In this document: one piece after another, positions 45,661 to 56,623 of the stretch | How the letters are laid out: every line of letters begins with the position of its first letter | Position numbering within the stretch: position 1 is the stretch's first letter | Source of the DNA: Tateyamaria sp. Alg231-49 | GTDB taxonomy: Bacteria; Pseudomonadota; Alphaproteobacteria; Rhodobacterales; Rhodobacteraceae | Direction of reading: 5' to 3' | Assembly: GCF_900143535.1 (NCBI RefSeq) | Contig: NZ_FRFA01000018.1 | Span: 1-64,000, forward strand | Length of the DNA: 64,000 nucleotides | The notes under the pieces: generated by a model | Databases searched by the model: none | What the model was told of the DNA's origin: nothing | Seen by the model: the letters and a program-made list of their open reading frames with translations, nothing else | Position numbers and translations under genes: made by a program

Positions 45661-46195
45661 GCTGTCGCCTTTGATGTTGGCGCCCATCGGTATCTTTGCC
45701 GGATTCGTGGCGCTTGCGGCTGTGGGGATGTTTCGTGACAACCCTCGTGAATTGCCCTCAACCCGGTTGGGCCAACCCGCGCCCGAACTGACCGAAGAGA
45801 CGCTTGGCGATTTGCCGGGCGTCACCCGTGAGATGCTGGCGAGTGGTGAGGTGACGCTGGTCAACTTCTGGGCATCATGGTGTCCGCCGTGTCGGGCCGA
45901 ACACCCCAAATTGCTAGAGATGGCCGCCGCGGGCATTCCGATCGTTGGTGTCAATTTCCGAGACACAGAAAGCGCAGCGCGCGGCTATCTCGACGATGAC
46001 GGGAACCCGTTTGTCGGCGTGGCCTTTGACCCCGCAGGCCGATCCGCTATCGACTGGGGGGTCACGGCCCCACCAGAGACATTCATTCTGGGGCGCGACG
46101 GGACCGTCCTGTTCCGCTATATCGGCCCGCTTGTGGGGTCGGATTACGAAAACCGGTTTGTGCCAGCATTTGAAGAGGCGCTCGCAAAAAAATAG
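45653..46195 (+). CDS. ccmG: Thiol:disulfide interchange protein CcmG (DsbE)
   Basis: Membrane-anchored periplasmic thioredoxin-like protein that reduces apocytochrome c cysteines before heme attachment; 180 residues. N-terminal anchor LAPIGIFAGFVALAAVG, active site W-C-P-P-C in NFWASWCPPCRAEHP, and the cis-Pro region TAPPETFILG. The ATG at 45653 overlaps ccmD by eight bases; the TTG at 45632 is less likely. It ends the long plus-strand block that begins at yajC. Confidence 0.94.
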   Translation: MAKLSPLMLAPIGIFAGFVALAAVGMFRDNPRELPSTRLGQPAPELTEETLGDLPGVTREMLASGEVTLVNFWASWCPPCRAEHPKLLEMAAAGIPIVGVNFRDTESAARGYLDDDGNPFVGVAFDPAGRSAIDWGVTAPPETFILGRDGTVLFRYIGPLVGSDYENRFVPAFEEALAKK

Positions 46196-46221
46196 CGCCC
46201 GCACACCGAGGTATGCGAGCG
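46186..46221 (-). terminator. Terminator of the CTERM-protein gene
   Basis: On the minus strand an 11-bp stem (CGCTCGCATAC / GTGTGCGGGCG, with two G-U pairs) and a CTCG loop are followed by CTATTTTTTT. It overlaps the last codons of ccmG on the other strand. Confidence 0.85.
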
Positions 46222-46245
46222 AAATACGTGCTGATAAGTCTTTAA

Positions 46246-46929
46246 TTATGCGTTGCTGCGGCTCCGCATGAGAGCCATCAGGCCGAACCCGCCGATCAGG
46301 AGGAGTAGGCTGGCTGGTACTGGAACGACACTTACCTTGAATTCACCCACAGCACCGGACTCGGAATAGCTTACGATCAGCATGTCGCCAACGGCGCCTC
46401 CAAAGTCGAACAGAGTAAATTCGTTTGGGGTCTGAACGTTAGAAGTGTCGGATACATTTAGATCCACCACGGCCTGTGTCTGAACAGGGGCACCGTCCAA
46501 CAACAGGCTCACAAACGAGCCTTGCGCCGTATCAATCAGGAACACCTCGGTCAACGAGATGAGCGTCGCAAAGTCGAATATTAGGGTGCCACCGACCGCA
46601 TCATCCGGAACGATGGGATCCCCGGGGGCGGGCGCGTTTTCCTGAACGATAAGAATGTTGCCAAAGCCTCTTAGCGCACCTGATACGGAATTTGCGAACG
46701 GAGACGCCAGATCGACGTCGCCACCAGTTACCGCGTCGGTGTCAAAAATGACTGCCTGATTGGTGCCGCCGAATGCAGAGATGTCTGCGACAATGCCACC
46801 GCCCAAGTTTACGTCCTTTGCGAGCACATCGCCTGAACTAAACCCTTCAAAATCGACAGTCGCCGCGCTGCTCATTGTCGCTGCGCTCATCATTATCGCA
46901 CCGATTGATGCGCTTGAAAGATACTTCAT
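46246..46929 (-). CDS. VPLPA-CTERM (PEP-CTERM-like) sorted surface protein
   Basis: A 227-residue protein with a signal peptide (residues 1-22, ending S-S-A-A). A beta-rich body rich in Asp, Gly, Ala and Val follows (ATVDFEGFSSGDVLAKDVNLG ... FTLFDFGGAVGDMLIVSYSESGAVGEF). The C-terminal sorting signal is VPVPASLLLLIGGFGLMALMR then a short basic tail. Such tails are cleaved by an exosortase (in this group XrtD or similar); none is in the window. Its ribosome-binding site AGGAG is nine bases upstream of the ATG, and the 9-bp inverted repeat at 47012-47047 lies in its promoter region. Confidence 0.9.
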   Translation of the reverse strand: MKYLSSASIGAIMMSAATMSSAATVDFEGFSSGDVLAKDVNLGGGIVADISAFGGTNQAVIFDTDAVTGGDVDLASPFANSVSGALRGFGNILIVQENAPAPGDPIVPDDAVGGTLIFDFATLISLTEVFLIDTAQGSFVSLLLDGAPVQTQAVVDLNVSDTSNVQTPNEFTLFDFGGAVGDMLIVSYSESGAVGEFKVSVVPVPASLLLLIGGFGLMALMRSRSNA

Positions 46930-47011
46930 CGTAAACCACTCCTATGACCAACTAGACAGAAAAGTCGTCACTGACGACGTCTGTTGGGTCGTTGTGGTTA
47001 CAATCAGGTAT

Positions 47012-47047
47012 GCGTATCAAGCATTTATGAGTGCGTTTTTGATACGC
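47012..47047. promoter_or_regulatory. Inverted repeat upstream of the CTERM-protein gene
   Basis: GCGTATCAA and TTGATACGC, 9-bp arms 18 bases apart, centred about 100 bp upstream of the CTERM gene start. The spacing suits a dimeric regulator contacting two half-sites or a small structured leader. Confidence 0.4.
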
Positions 47048-47146
47048 GTACTTTTAAATGCCTTGTCGCTAAAAAAACATCCTATTCACGGCTGTTTGCC
47101 AAATAATCTGGCGTGAATTGGGCGGTGATAAATAGTGAGAGGCCAC

Positions 47147-47170
47147 AAAAAAACCCGCCAAAGCGGGTTT
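47147..47170 (-). terminator. Terminator of acnA
   Basis: On the minus strand, AAACCCGC / GCGGGTTT around TTTG, followed by a run of Ts. It is about 30 bases after the acnA stop. Confidence 0.93.
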
Positions 47171-47202
47171 CTCTTGAGTTTTTTCAGGTGCCTTGAGGGG
47201 GT

Positions 47203-49890
<2,688 letters not shown>

Positions 49891-49989
49891 TGGGAAATCC
49901 TTTCCTTGCGGCGGCGGGGGGCTGTTTCGAGGGTGTCATGCCCCAAGGACCGGCGTGGTTCAACAGAAATTCAGACCCCTGCGACGATT

Positions 49990-50009
49990 TTGTATACCAT
50001 GGTGTACAA
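49990..50009. promoter_or_regulatory. Palindrome between acnA and the DUF1223 gene
   Basis: TTGTATACCATGGTGTACAA, a 20-base near-perfect palindrome (one mismatch pair). It is 100 bases upstream of acnA and 130 upstream of the DUF1223 start. It resembles operators of GntR/FadR-type dimers. Its TATACC may double as part of a promoter. Confidence 0.55.
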
Positions 50010-50140
50010 TTTTAGGTCAAAACATGAATGTCACTGTCACACAACCTCAACAAACCTTGATTGGCGAAACCGAAATAGGCGGCGTATGTCTGTCCCGTAT
50101 CGCCAAACAAAACACATCAAAACACGATCGAGCTGCGCTT

Positions 50141-50833
50141 ATGAAACATCTGATTCCTCTGGTCATGGCTGCCTTTGCCGCGCTCAGCGCGCCGGTTTCG
50201 GCCCAATCCCCGGTGGTCGTGGAACTATTCACCTCGCAAGGGTGTTCATCTTGCCCGCCTGCGGACAAGCTGATGCATGAATTGGCCAAGCGGGACGACG
50301 TGATCGCGTTGGCCCTGCACGTGGATTATTGGGATTACATCGGCTGGAAGGACGAGTTTGCGCACCCGGCCAATGCCGATCGCCAGCGTGGCTATGCGAT
50401 GGAGGCGGGACGGCGGTCTGTTTACACGCCGCAAATGATCATCAACGGGACCACCGACATTGTGGGTGCGCGGCCGATGGAACTGTCCAAGGCGATTGCG
50501 GATCACAGCGCTCTGACCTCTCCTGTGACGCTCAACGCCAAGCGGGACGGCGACGTGGTGCGGATTAGGGCCACCACTGCGGCGCGTAACACAGGTATGC
50601 TGGTCCATATGTTGCGCATTGAACCCGAGCGGACGGCCCGCATCACACGGGGCGAAAACGCGGGCCACACACTGACCTATGCCAACGTCACCGAAGACTG
50701 GAAAATCCTGCGCGAGTGGGACGGGGTGACTGATCTGGACCTTGAGGCGCAAGCCAGTGGCGACGCGCCTGTCGTTGTCATTGTTCAAGTGGGCCGCCAT
50801 GGCCCCATTCTGGCAGCAGCACAGATACAATAG
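50141..50833 (+). CDS. DUF1223-family secreted thioredoxin-like protein
   Basis: A 230-residue secreted protein with signal peptide LIPLVMAAFAALSAPVSA. VVVELFTSQGCSSCPPADKLMHEL has a C-x-x-C pair, in the position of the thioredoxin active site, though in a Ser/Pro-rich C-S-S-C-P-P form. ALHVDYWDYIGWKDEFAHP and MIINGTTDIVGA are also characteristic of DUF1223. Its redox role is unproven. The ATG at 50141 is selected by its signal peptide; the reading from 49823 lacks one. Confidence 0.9.
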   Translation: MKHLIPLVMAAFAALSAPVSAQSPVVVELFTSQGCSSCPPADKLMHELAKRDDVIALALHVDYWDYIGWKDEFAHPANADRQRGYAMEAGRRSVYTPQMIINGTTDIVGARPMELSKAIADHSALTSPVTLNAKRDGDVVRIRATTAARNTGMLVHMLRIEPERTARITRGENAGHTLTYANVTEDWKILREWDGVTDLDLEAQASGDAPVVVIVQVGRHGPILAAAQIQ

Positions 50834-50872
50834 GCACGGCTCGGTTTGTTGCGGGCGTTCTCTGGCCGCAGA

Positions 50873-51766
50873 TCAGACCGTGCCGCGCCAGCGCCGAGCC
50901 ACCCACAGCCATTGTTCCGGGTTCGCACGGATGCGCGCGCTGATGCTGTCATTCATGGCTTGGGTCATCGTGATCGGGTCCGAATGTTCGATCGGAGCCT
51001 CCATCACACATTCAAATGACAGCCCGTCCGCGCCCCGCAGTCCATAGAATGGAATCAGCAATGCATTATAGCGCAGAGCCAATTCCGCGGCGGAGACCGC
51101 AGTGTGTGCCGGTTTGCCCATGAAATCCAGAACTGGCGCGCCGTGCACGTGTTGGTCAAAGAGCAGCACCAGCTGCCCGCCAGCCTTGAGGTGGCGCACG
51201 AAACCGGCTGTTCCCTTGCGCCCTTTGGGAAACACAGGGCCACCAAAGGCCTGCATGGTGCGCACGTAATGGGCGTTGAAATAGGGATTCGCCATATCGC
51301 GATAAAGCCCGCCCACATCAAACCCACGCGACACCAGCGTCGCCCGTACGGCTTCGTAATTTCCAAAGTGCCCGGTGACCAGAACCACGGGCTGACCCCG
51401 TGCCACCGCCTGTTGCAGATGGTCAAACCCTTCGCCTTTGATCTCGGCCCCGTTCTGGCGGGCAAGGAGTTGTTTTGTCGAATAGTTTTCGATCAAAGTC
51501 CGGCCTGCATTGTCGAGGCTGGCATGCGCGATGCGTCGGTGTTCGGCATGGGGCAGGTGGGGCAGGACGAATTCGAGGTTCTTTTGTGCACGGCGCATGT
51601 ACCCGGACACGGGCGCTATGAAACGAGACAGAACCTTGCCCATGAACGGCACGCGCCAACGATAGGGCATCGCGAAGGCCGTTCCGATAAAGACCCGCGC
51701 AAGCAGGTTCACCGCGTAATACTCTACGCGCTTCTTGGGCGCTATGTCGGCAGGGTCTTGGGCCAT
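50873..51766 (-). CDS. Lysophospholipid/lipid A-type acyltransferase (LpxL/HtrB family)
   Basis: A 297-residue acyltransferase of the inner membrane. The catalytic H-x4-E motif is HFGNYE in VLVTGHFGNYEAVRA. The PKGRKGTAGFVRHLKAGG segment, F-D-Q-H-V-H-G and the late LPFYGLR-like LLIPFYGLRGADG are the family's later blocks. It transfers an acyl chain to lipid A precursors in most members; lipid substrate here is inferred. It lies 27 bases downstream of the EamA transporter on the same strand. Confidence 0.9.
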   Translation of the reverse strand: MAQDPADIAPKKRVEYYAVNLLARVFIGTAFAMPYRWRVPFMGKVLSRFIAPVSGYMRRAQKNLEFVLPHLPHAEHRRIAHASLDNAGRTLIENYSTKQLLARQNGAEIKGEGFDHLQQAVARGQPVVLVTGHFGNYEAVRATLVSRGFDVGGLYRDMANPYFNAHYVRTMQAFGGPVFPKGRKGTAGFVRHLKAGGQLVLLFDQHVHGAPVLDFMGKPAHTAVSAAELALRYNALLIPFYGLRGADGLSFECVMEAPIEHSDPITMTQAMNDSISARIRANPEQWLWVARRWRGTV

Positions 51767-51793
51767 AGACTTCTTTGCTTTTTGGTTTGGCGC

Positions 51794-52657
51794 TCAGGCA
51801 ACACGTGTTTCTCTATGCCAGACATAAATCCCTGCCCCTGCGATCACAAGCGCGCCCAGCATGGTGAAGGCATCGGGGACCTCGCCAAACAGAACAAGCC
51901 CCCAGATCACAGCAAAGATCAGACCAGTGTAGTTGAATGGCGCAAGCAACCCTGCTTCGGCCATGCTCAGCGCGCGGATCAGCATCAACTGTCCTGCGGT
52001 GCCGACCGCTCCGATCAGACACAGCAAGGCAATGCTGGTCAGATTAAAGGTGGGCATGTGAAAGGGCAGGATCAGGGTCAGGATCACGGCACCAACCAAC
52101 CCTGTGTAGAACAGCGATGTCCATACGTCTTCGTCGGGACCAAGGCGGCGGGTGATCAGGGTGTAGCTGGCAAAGCAGAACGCGGCGACCAGCGGCAGCA
52201 ACCCGGCAGGTTGGAACACGTCCGTCCCGGGCCGGATCACGATAAGTGCGCCGACAAGCGCAACCGCAATCGCACCGATCCGCCGCGGCCCAAGCGCTTC
52301 GCCCAGAAAGAGCGCCGCGCCCAAAGTGATAAGCAGCGGGTTCATCGCCATCACCGCAGTGGCTTCCGCAAGGCCAATTTGACCCAATGCCAGAAAGAAG
52401 AAAAATGTGGCCATCATAAGCAAGAGGGACCGGGTGATTTGCAGTTTTGGGTAGGCACTATGGGCCACCTTGCGCAGGTGCGGTGCGACCAGAACCAGAA
52501 CGATGAACATTTGCCCGGCATAGCGGGCCCAAAGGGCGGGAAGGGTCCCTGTCATCGGGCTGACGGCTTTGACTGCGACGTCCATAATTCCAAAACAAAA
52601 AATGGCCGCCACCGCCAGCAGAATGGCACGTTTCGGTGGAGGCGTCTTGTTTGTCAT
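51794..52657 (-). CDS. EamA/DMT-superfamily transporter
   Basis: A 287-residue protein with about ten membrane segments in two EamA repeats. The first repeat carries MNPLLITLGAALFLGEALGPRRIGAIAVALVGALIVI, and the second ends in APFNYTGLIFAVIWGLVLFGEVPDAFTMLGALVIAGAGI. Members export metabolites such as amino acids and nucleotides; substrate unknown. It is likely co-transcribed with the acyltransferase gene that follows. Confidence 0.9.
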   Translation of the reverse strand: MTNKTPPPKRAILLAVAAIFCFGIMDVAVKAVSPMTGTLPALWARYAGQMFIVLVLVAPHLRKVAHSAYPKLQITRSLLLMMATFFFFLALGQIGLAEATAVMAMNPLLITLGAALFLGEALGPRRIGAIAVALVGALIVIRPGTDVFQPAGLLPLVAAFCFASYTLITRRLGPDEDVWTSLFYTGLVGAVILTLILPFHMPTFNLTSIALLCLIGAVGTAGQLMLIRALSMAEAGLLAPFNYTGLIFAVIWGLVLFGEVPDAFTMLGALVIAGAGIYVWHRETRVA

Positions 52658-52976
52658 CTTGGTGGCTTAGTGGGTTTTTACAAAGAAGGGAACGCGGTGC
52701 GCAGTTCAGTGCAAACTATTTGAAAACCGGAACATTTTATGAGGCCTTGCCGCATGAAACGCATCACACCTGAGCTGACCAAACAAGGTCGCGCCCCTTG
52801 CATAGAACATTCCAAGTCTCTGCCGCTTTTGTGCCAACCAGGGTGAAAGCAGAGCGCGGCCGCAAAGGACACTCAGGCCTATCACGGCCACCAAAGCGGC
52901 CTGCTTAGACGACAGGGATGCGCCTATCCCTTTGGGACACGCGCGTCACGCGGACCCTTTTGGATAGCGTACAGCA
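52658..52976. other. Intergenic, no supported gene
   Basis: About 320 bases. Two overlapping minus-strand frames (52706-52894 and 52678-52872) start with hydrophobic residues but lack a clear ribosome-binding site and recognisable family, so neither is called. It contains the promoter of the EamA gene and the 3' flank of fliG. Confidence 0.4.
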
Positions 52977-54047
52977 TCACTCCTCATCGGCGCTCAGCAG
53001 CACCAGATCGCCCGCATTCTCCATATCCCGGATGACCGTCACGATCATGGCCATTGCAGCGTCTGTGTCGGCGGGGGCCGGAGTGCCAGCCTCGCTCACT
53101 TCCTCGCGCAGCTGATCGGCTAGACGGGCGGACATGTTTTCAAGGACGTATTCAACGCTGGCCTTCATCCCCATCAATCCAGCGCCGGCAAGGGCGGTGA
53201 CAAGATCGGCCTGATCGACATCGCGCACAATACGGGGGATGTCGCGGGGCGCGATGCGTTCGGGGATGTTGCCAAAGGTGAAAATCGCCTTGCGCACGGC
53301 ATTGGCGAACCCCTCATCCGTCTCATCAAGGCCCTCCAGTACATCATCGCGTGTCATGGACGTGGAGGAATTCAGGATCGCGCCCACACGTTCGACCGGA
53401 CCATCCTCAAAGGCGCTTACCGGGCGCGCGTCCAGTTGGGCGGCGAGCGACAGGCCAATGCGTTCCACGGCGTCGGGGCTGATGGCGCCAGTCTTGGACA
53501 CGGCATAGGTAATCTGGCGCGCACGTGGCCCCGGCAACTGACCAAGCAGGGCAGCGGCCTTTTTCACGTCAAACTTGGACAGCGCCACTGCGGCCACCTC
53601 GATGCTTTCGTCCTGCAGAACGGGCAGCAGCAGGTCGTCGTCCATTTCGCGAATCCGGTCCCACGGGTTGCCGTTATCGCGCACACCGGTCTCTTTGCGT
53701 ATGCGGGCGGCGGTTTGCGGGCTGATCTTACCGTCCAAAGCCGTCAGCGCACCGGCCATTCCACCGGGAAAGCGCAGGCCGATGCGTTCAACTTCGGCGG
53801 CAAATTCGGACACCACAGAAGACAGCGTATCGCGATCCACCACGCGCATCGACCCCATCGCCTTGGTCAGGTGGGCCTGCAATTCTTCGGGCAACTCCTC
53901 AAGCGGGATGTCCGCGCCTTCGTTCAATATCAAGCGCACAACAATCGCGGCCTTGGCCCGCTGGCTGAGACGCATGGGGGGCAAAGAAGAACCGCCGCCC
54001 GACTGCACGATGGCACGGGCGGCGGACACGGGTACCAGATCGGTCAT
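52977..54047 (-). CDS. fliG: Flagellar motor switch protein FliG, divergent
   Basis: C-ring rotor protein, 356 residues. The N-terminal LSQRAKAAIVVRLILNEGADIPL and ELPEELQAHLTKAMGSMRVVD resemble the FliG N domain. The C-terminal torque-domain pattern (KAIFTFGNIP ... IVRDVDQADLVTALAGA ... VEYVLENMSARLADQLREEV ... IVTVIRDMENAGDLVLL) is clear. The middle domain lacks the canonical E-H-P-Q motif; its likely equivalent reads DESIEVAAVALSKF. No other flagellar gene is in the window, so it sits outside a flagellar cluster. Confidence 0.8.
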   Translation of the reverse strand: MTDLVPVSAARAIVQSGGGSSLPPMRLSQRAKAAIVVRLILNEGADIPLEELPEELQAHLTKAMGSMRVVDRDTLSSVVSEFAAEVERIGLRFPGGMAGALTALDGKISPQTAARIRKETGVRDNGNPWDRIREMDDDLLLPVLQDESIEVAAVALSKFDVKKAAALLGQLPGPRARQITYAVSKTGAISPDAVERIGLSLAAQLDARPVSAFEDGPVERVGAILNSSTSMTRDDVLEGLDETDEGFANAVRKAIFTFGNIPERIAPRDIPRIVRDVDQADLVTALAGAGLMGMKASVEYVLENMSARLADQLREEVSEAGTPAPADTDAAMAMIVTVIRDMENAGDLVLLSADEE

Positions 54048-54122
54048 GTCCTGCCTTGAATCTGTTTCCAGACAGTTCTGGCAGGCAATGGTTGAAAAAC
54101 TCTCAACCGCGACCGGGCAGGA

Positions 54123-54728
54123 TCAATAATTGTAGGTGGTGCCTGACTGAATTGCGTTGCGCAAAGAGGCCTCGGCCCATGTGCCAGCACCGCCGCGCGC
54201 CTGGATTTCACGCAGTTGCGTCATTGCCGCAACCTTGTCCCCGGCGGCAACATTGCCCTGACCCATGTAAGATCGGGCCAGAATGTTGTCTGGGTTCACG
54301 GTCAGGGCCTGCTCATAATAAAGGTTCGCCTGTTCCAGATTGCCCAATTTACGCGCTGTGAACCCGCGATACGTCAGCACGCGATCATCCAACTGGTCGG
54401 GCATCTGATCGAGAACGTCGATGGCTTCGCCATAGCGGCCTGCATAGGCAAGTTCACGCACAGCCTTGTAAAGGGTGTCGCTGTCCAGATGAGACGTTTT
54501 GTCGGGGCGCACACATTTTTTGATATCTGCATCCCACACGCCGTTCACCGGCTGAGAAAAACGTACGTATTTCTTGATTTCCGGATCCCACTGTTCTGCC
54601 TTCAGGCAGTCTTGGGTGGTCTCGGTTTTCTCTGGTTTGGATTCGCTTTCGCCGCCTGCTGCGAACGCAGCCGTGGGCAATGCGAGGGGCAGAGCAAGGG
54701 CGGATGTCAGGATCAAGGTGCGTAGCAT
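54123..54728 (-). CDS. Secreted tetratricopeptide-repeat protein
   Basis: A 201-residue protein with a signal peptide (MLRTLILTSALALPLALPTAAFAA). A Cys-containing segment (TTQDCLKAEQWDPEIKKYVRFSQPVNGVWDADIKKCVR) with two like sub-repeats follows, then a TPR block (YAGRYGEAIDVLDQMPDQ ... LGNLEQANLYYEQALTVNPDN). The ATG at 54728 with GGAGAG upstream fits; the frame upstream to 54785 has no signal peptide. Function unknown. Confidence 0.8.
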   Translation of the reverse strand: MLRTLILTSALALPLALPTAAFAAGGESESKPEKTETTQDCLKAEQWDPEIKKYVRFSQPVNGVWDADIKKCVRPDKTSHLDSDTLYKAVRELAYAGRYGEAIDVLDQMPDQLDDRVLTYRGFTARKLGNLEQANLYYEQALTVNPDNILARSYMGQGNVAAGDKVAAMTQLREIQARGGAGTWAEASLRNAIQSGTTYNY

Positions 54729-54833
54729 AAAAATCTCTCCGGTGTTGGACGCGCTTGGGCGTAAGATAAAAGGATGACCCCGCACGTCCCGGTTTTATGC
54801 GATCACGAAACCGTTATTTTTGCCGAAGATGAT

Positions 54834-54998
54834 TTAGCCGGTGGTCGGCAGGCAGGTTTTGGTGCTGGCGTCATAGGTGGTACCAGCAGCGCAGGACATG
54901 GCCTGCTGTTCAATCTTGCCGTAATTACAGCCTTCTGCCAGCGCCAATGCAGGGGCGAGGGTGAGCGCCAGGGCCACAGCGAGCGTCTTGGTTGTCAT
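54834..54998 (-). CDS. Small secreted Cys-containing peptide
   Basis: A 54-residue protein. Signal peptide MTTKTLAVALALTLAPALALA is followed by a 33-residue mature part with three cysteines (EGCNYGKIEQQAMSCAAGT ... KTCLPTTG) and a C-x4-YD-x-x-x-K-x-C spacing reminiscent of small extracellular or chitin-binding modules. AGGAG lies seven bases before the ATG. It sits between a TPR protein and purB, an arrangement I have seen in roseobacters. Function unknown. Confidence 0.7.
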   Translation of the reverse strand: MTTKTLAVALALTLAPALALAEGCNYGKIEQQAMSCAAGTTYDASTKTCLPTTG

Positions 54999-55123
54999 CA
55001 GTCGTCTCCTTTTGGTTAGAGGTGACGTTAGGGTAGGGCAGATTGGGCTGGGTTCAAAACAAATTATTGCCTCGGGCACATCAAGATGCACCTTGCTGCC
55101 CAATTTCCGCGCCCTTGTTTGAT

Positions 55124-55144
55124 GGGCAGAGGTGTCCTCTGCCC
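55124..55144. terminator. Hairpin downstream of purB
   Basis: Perfect 9-bp stem GGGCAGAGG / CCTCTGCCC around TGT. It lies a few bases after the purB stop on the minus strand, with no clear T-run, so its strength is uncertain. Confidence 0.45.
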
Positions 55145-55151
55145 GGCTGAT

Positions 55152-56456
55152 TTACTCGCCAAACACGCGGGCGAAAATCGTATCCACATGTTTGGTGTGG
55201 TATCCAAGGTCGAATTTTTCTTCGATCTCTTCGGCACTTAGAGCCGCCACAACATCCGCATCCGCCAAAAGCTCTTGTTTGAAGTCAGTCCGGTGTTCCC
55301 AAACCTTCAGCGCATTTCGTTGCACATAAGAATAGGCATCCTCGCGGCTCACACCGGCTTGGGTCAGGGCCAAGAGAACCCGTTGGCTCATCACGAGACC
55401 GGGGAACTTGTTCATGTTGTCGAGCATGTTGTCAGGGAAGATCAGCATTTTGTCGATCACACCGGTCAGGCGGGACAGGGCGAAATCGAGGGTGATGGTG
55501 GCATCAGGGCCAATCATCCGCTCCACGCTCGAATGCGAGATATCCCGCTCATGCCAAAGGGCCACATTCTCCATCGCGGGAATCACTGCACTGCGCACCA
55601 TGCGCGCCAGACCGGTCAGGTTTTCGGTCAGCACCGGGTTCTTTTTGTGAGGCATCGCGGACGAGCCTTTTTGACCCATGGAGAAGAATTCCGCCCCTTC
55701 CAGCACCTCGGTGCGCTGCATGTGGCGAATTTCTGTGGCGATGTTTTCGATTGACGAGGCGACAACGCCAAGAGTGGCAAAGAACGCCGCATGACGGTCG
55801 CGGGGGATGACTTGGGTGCTGATCGGTTCTGGCACGAGGCCAAGCTTGTCACAAACATGTTCTTCGACGGCTGGGTCGATATTGGCGAACGTACCAACCG
55901 CACCGCTGATCGCTCCCGTGGCCACTTCGGCGCGCGCATCACGCACGCGGGACAGGTTGCGGTCCATTTCGGCGTAAAAGCGGGCGAATGTCAGGCCCAT
56001 GGTCGTGGGTTCGGCGTGAATGCCGTGGCTGCGCCCGATGCGCACGGTGTCTTTGTGCTCGATCGCGCGGCGTTTCAGGGCGGCAAGCAGCCCTTCGATA
56101 TCCGTGATCAGCAGATCGGCGGCGCGGGTCAGCTGAACGTTGAAGCAGGTGTCCAGGACGTCCGAGCTGGTCATGCCCTGATGCACAAAGCGTGCCTCGT
56201 CACTGCCGACGTGTTCGGCAAGGTGCGTGAGGAATGCGATCACGTCATGTTTGGTGACGGCCTCGATCTCGTCAATGCGGGCCACATCGAATTCGACATC
56301 CTTGGCTTTCCAGACCGCCTCCGCATTCTCGCGCGGGATCACTCCGAGATCGGCCATCGCGTCACAGGCGTGTGCCTCAATCTCGTACCAGATTTTAAAT
56401 TTTGTGGCAGGCTCCCAGATCGCAACCATGTCGGGACGGGAATAACGTGGGATCAT
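55152..56456 (-). CDS. purB: Adenylosuccinate lyase
   Basis: Purine-biosynthesis enzyme removing fumarate from SAICAR and from adenylosuccinate; 434 residues. The fumarase-superfamily signature is GSSAMPHKKNPVLTENL. Further markers are RYSRPDMVAIWEP at the start, HDVIAFLTHLAEHVG, QGMTSSDVLDT and GRSHGIHAEPTT. The ATG at 56456 begins MIPRYSRP, the family start; the frame to 56564 is upstream sequence. Confidence 0.97.
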   Translation of the reverse strand: MIPRYSRPDMVAIWEPATKFKIWYEIEAHACDAMADLGVIPRENAEAVWKAKDVEFDVARIDEIEAVTKHDVIAFLTHLAEHVGSDEARFVHQGMTSSDVLDTCFNVQLTRAADLLITDIEGLLAALKRRAIEHKDTVRIGRSHGIHAEPTTMGLTFARFYAEMDRNLSRVRDARAEVATGAISGAVGTFANIDPAVEEHVCDKLGLVPEPISTQVIPRDRHAAFFATLGVVASSIENIATEIRHMQRTEVLEGAEFFSMGQKGSSAMPHKKNPVLTENLTGLARMVRSAVIPAMENVALWHERDISHSSVERMIGPDATITLDFALSRLTGVIDKMLIFPDNMLDNMNKFPGLVMSQRVLLALTQAGVSREDAYSYVQRNALKVWEHRTDFKQELLADADVVAALSAEEIEEKFDLGYHTKHVDTIFARVFGE

Positions 56457-56555
56457 AGGATATGCCTTTCGTATTAGCTTTGCCCGCCTCTTAGAATGGG
56501 CCTGAGACGTATACAAGGCCGACCGCCTTGGGCGACTTTTCGCCGGTCTGGGAAT

Positions 56556-56613
56556 GAAACACAATTCTGCCCATATTGCGCCTAAGATTGAGGCAGAAAC
56601 AAAATTCTGCCCA
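56556..56613. promoter_or_regulatory. Direct and inverted repeats upstream of the Gly-rich gene
   Basis: Two copies of GAAACACAATTCTGCCCA (the second GAAACAAAATTCTGCCCA) exactly 40 bases apart (56556-56573 and 56596-56613). The second copy also forms the perfect palindrome GGCAGAAACAAAATTCTGCC (56592-56611) with the bases before it. It ends 12 bases before the start codon at 56624, where a bound protein would block translation start or elongation; the first copy lies in the promoter zone. Confidence 0.65.
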
Positions 56614-56623
56614 AGGGGACATC

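Noticed and set aside
52706-52894. Short hydrophobic minus-strand ORF between the EamA gene and fliG
   Set aside because: No ribosome-binding site and a GTG start; the hydrophobic start alone is not enough.
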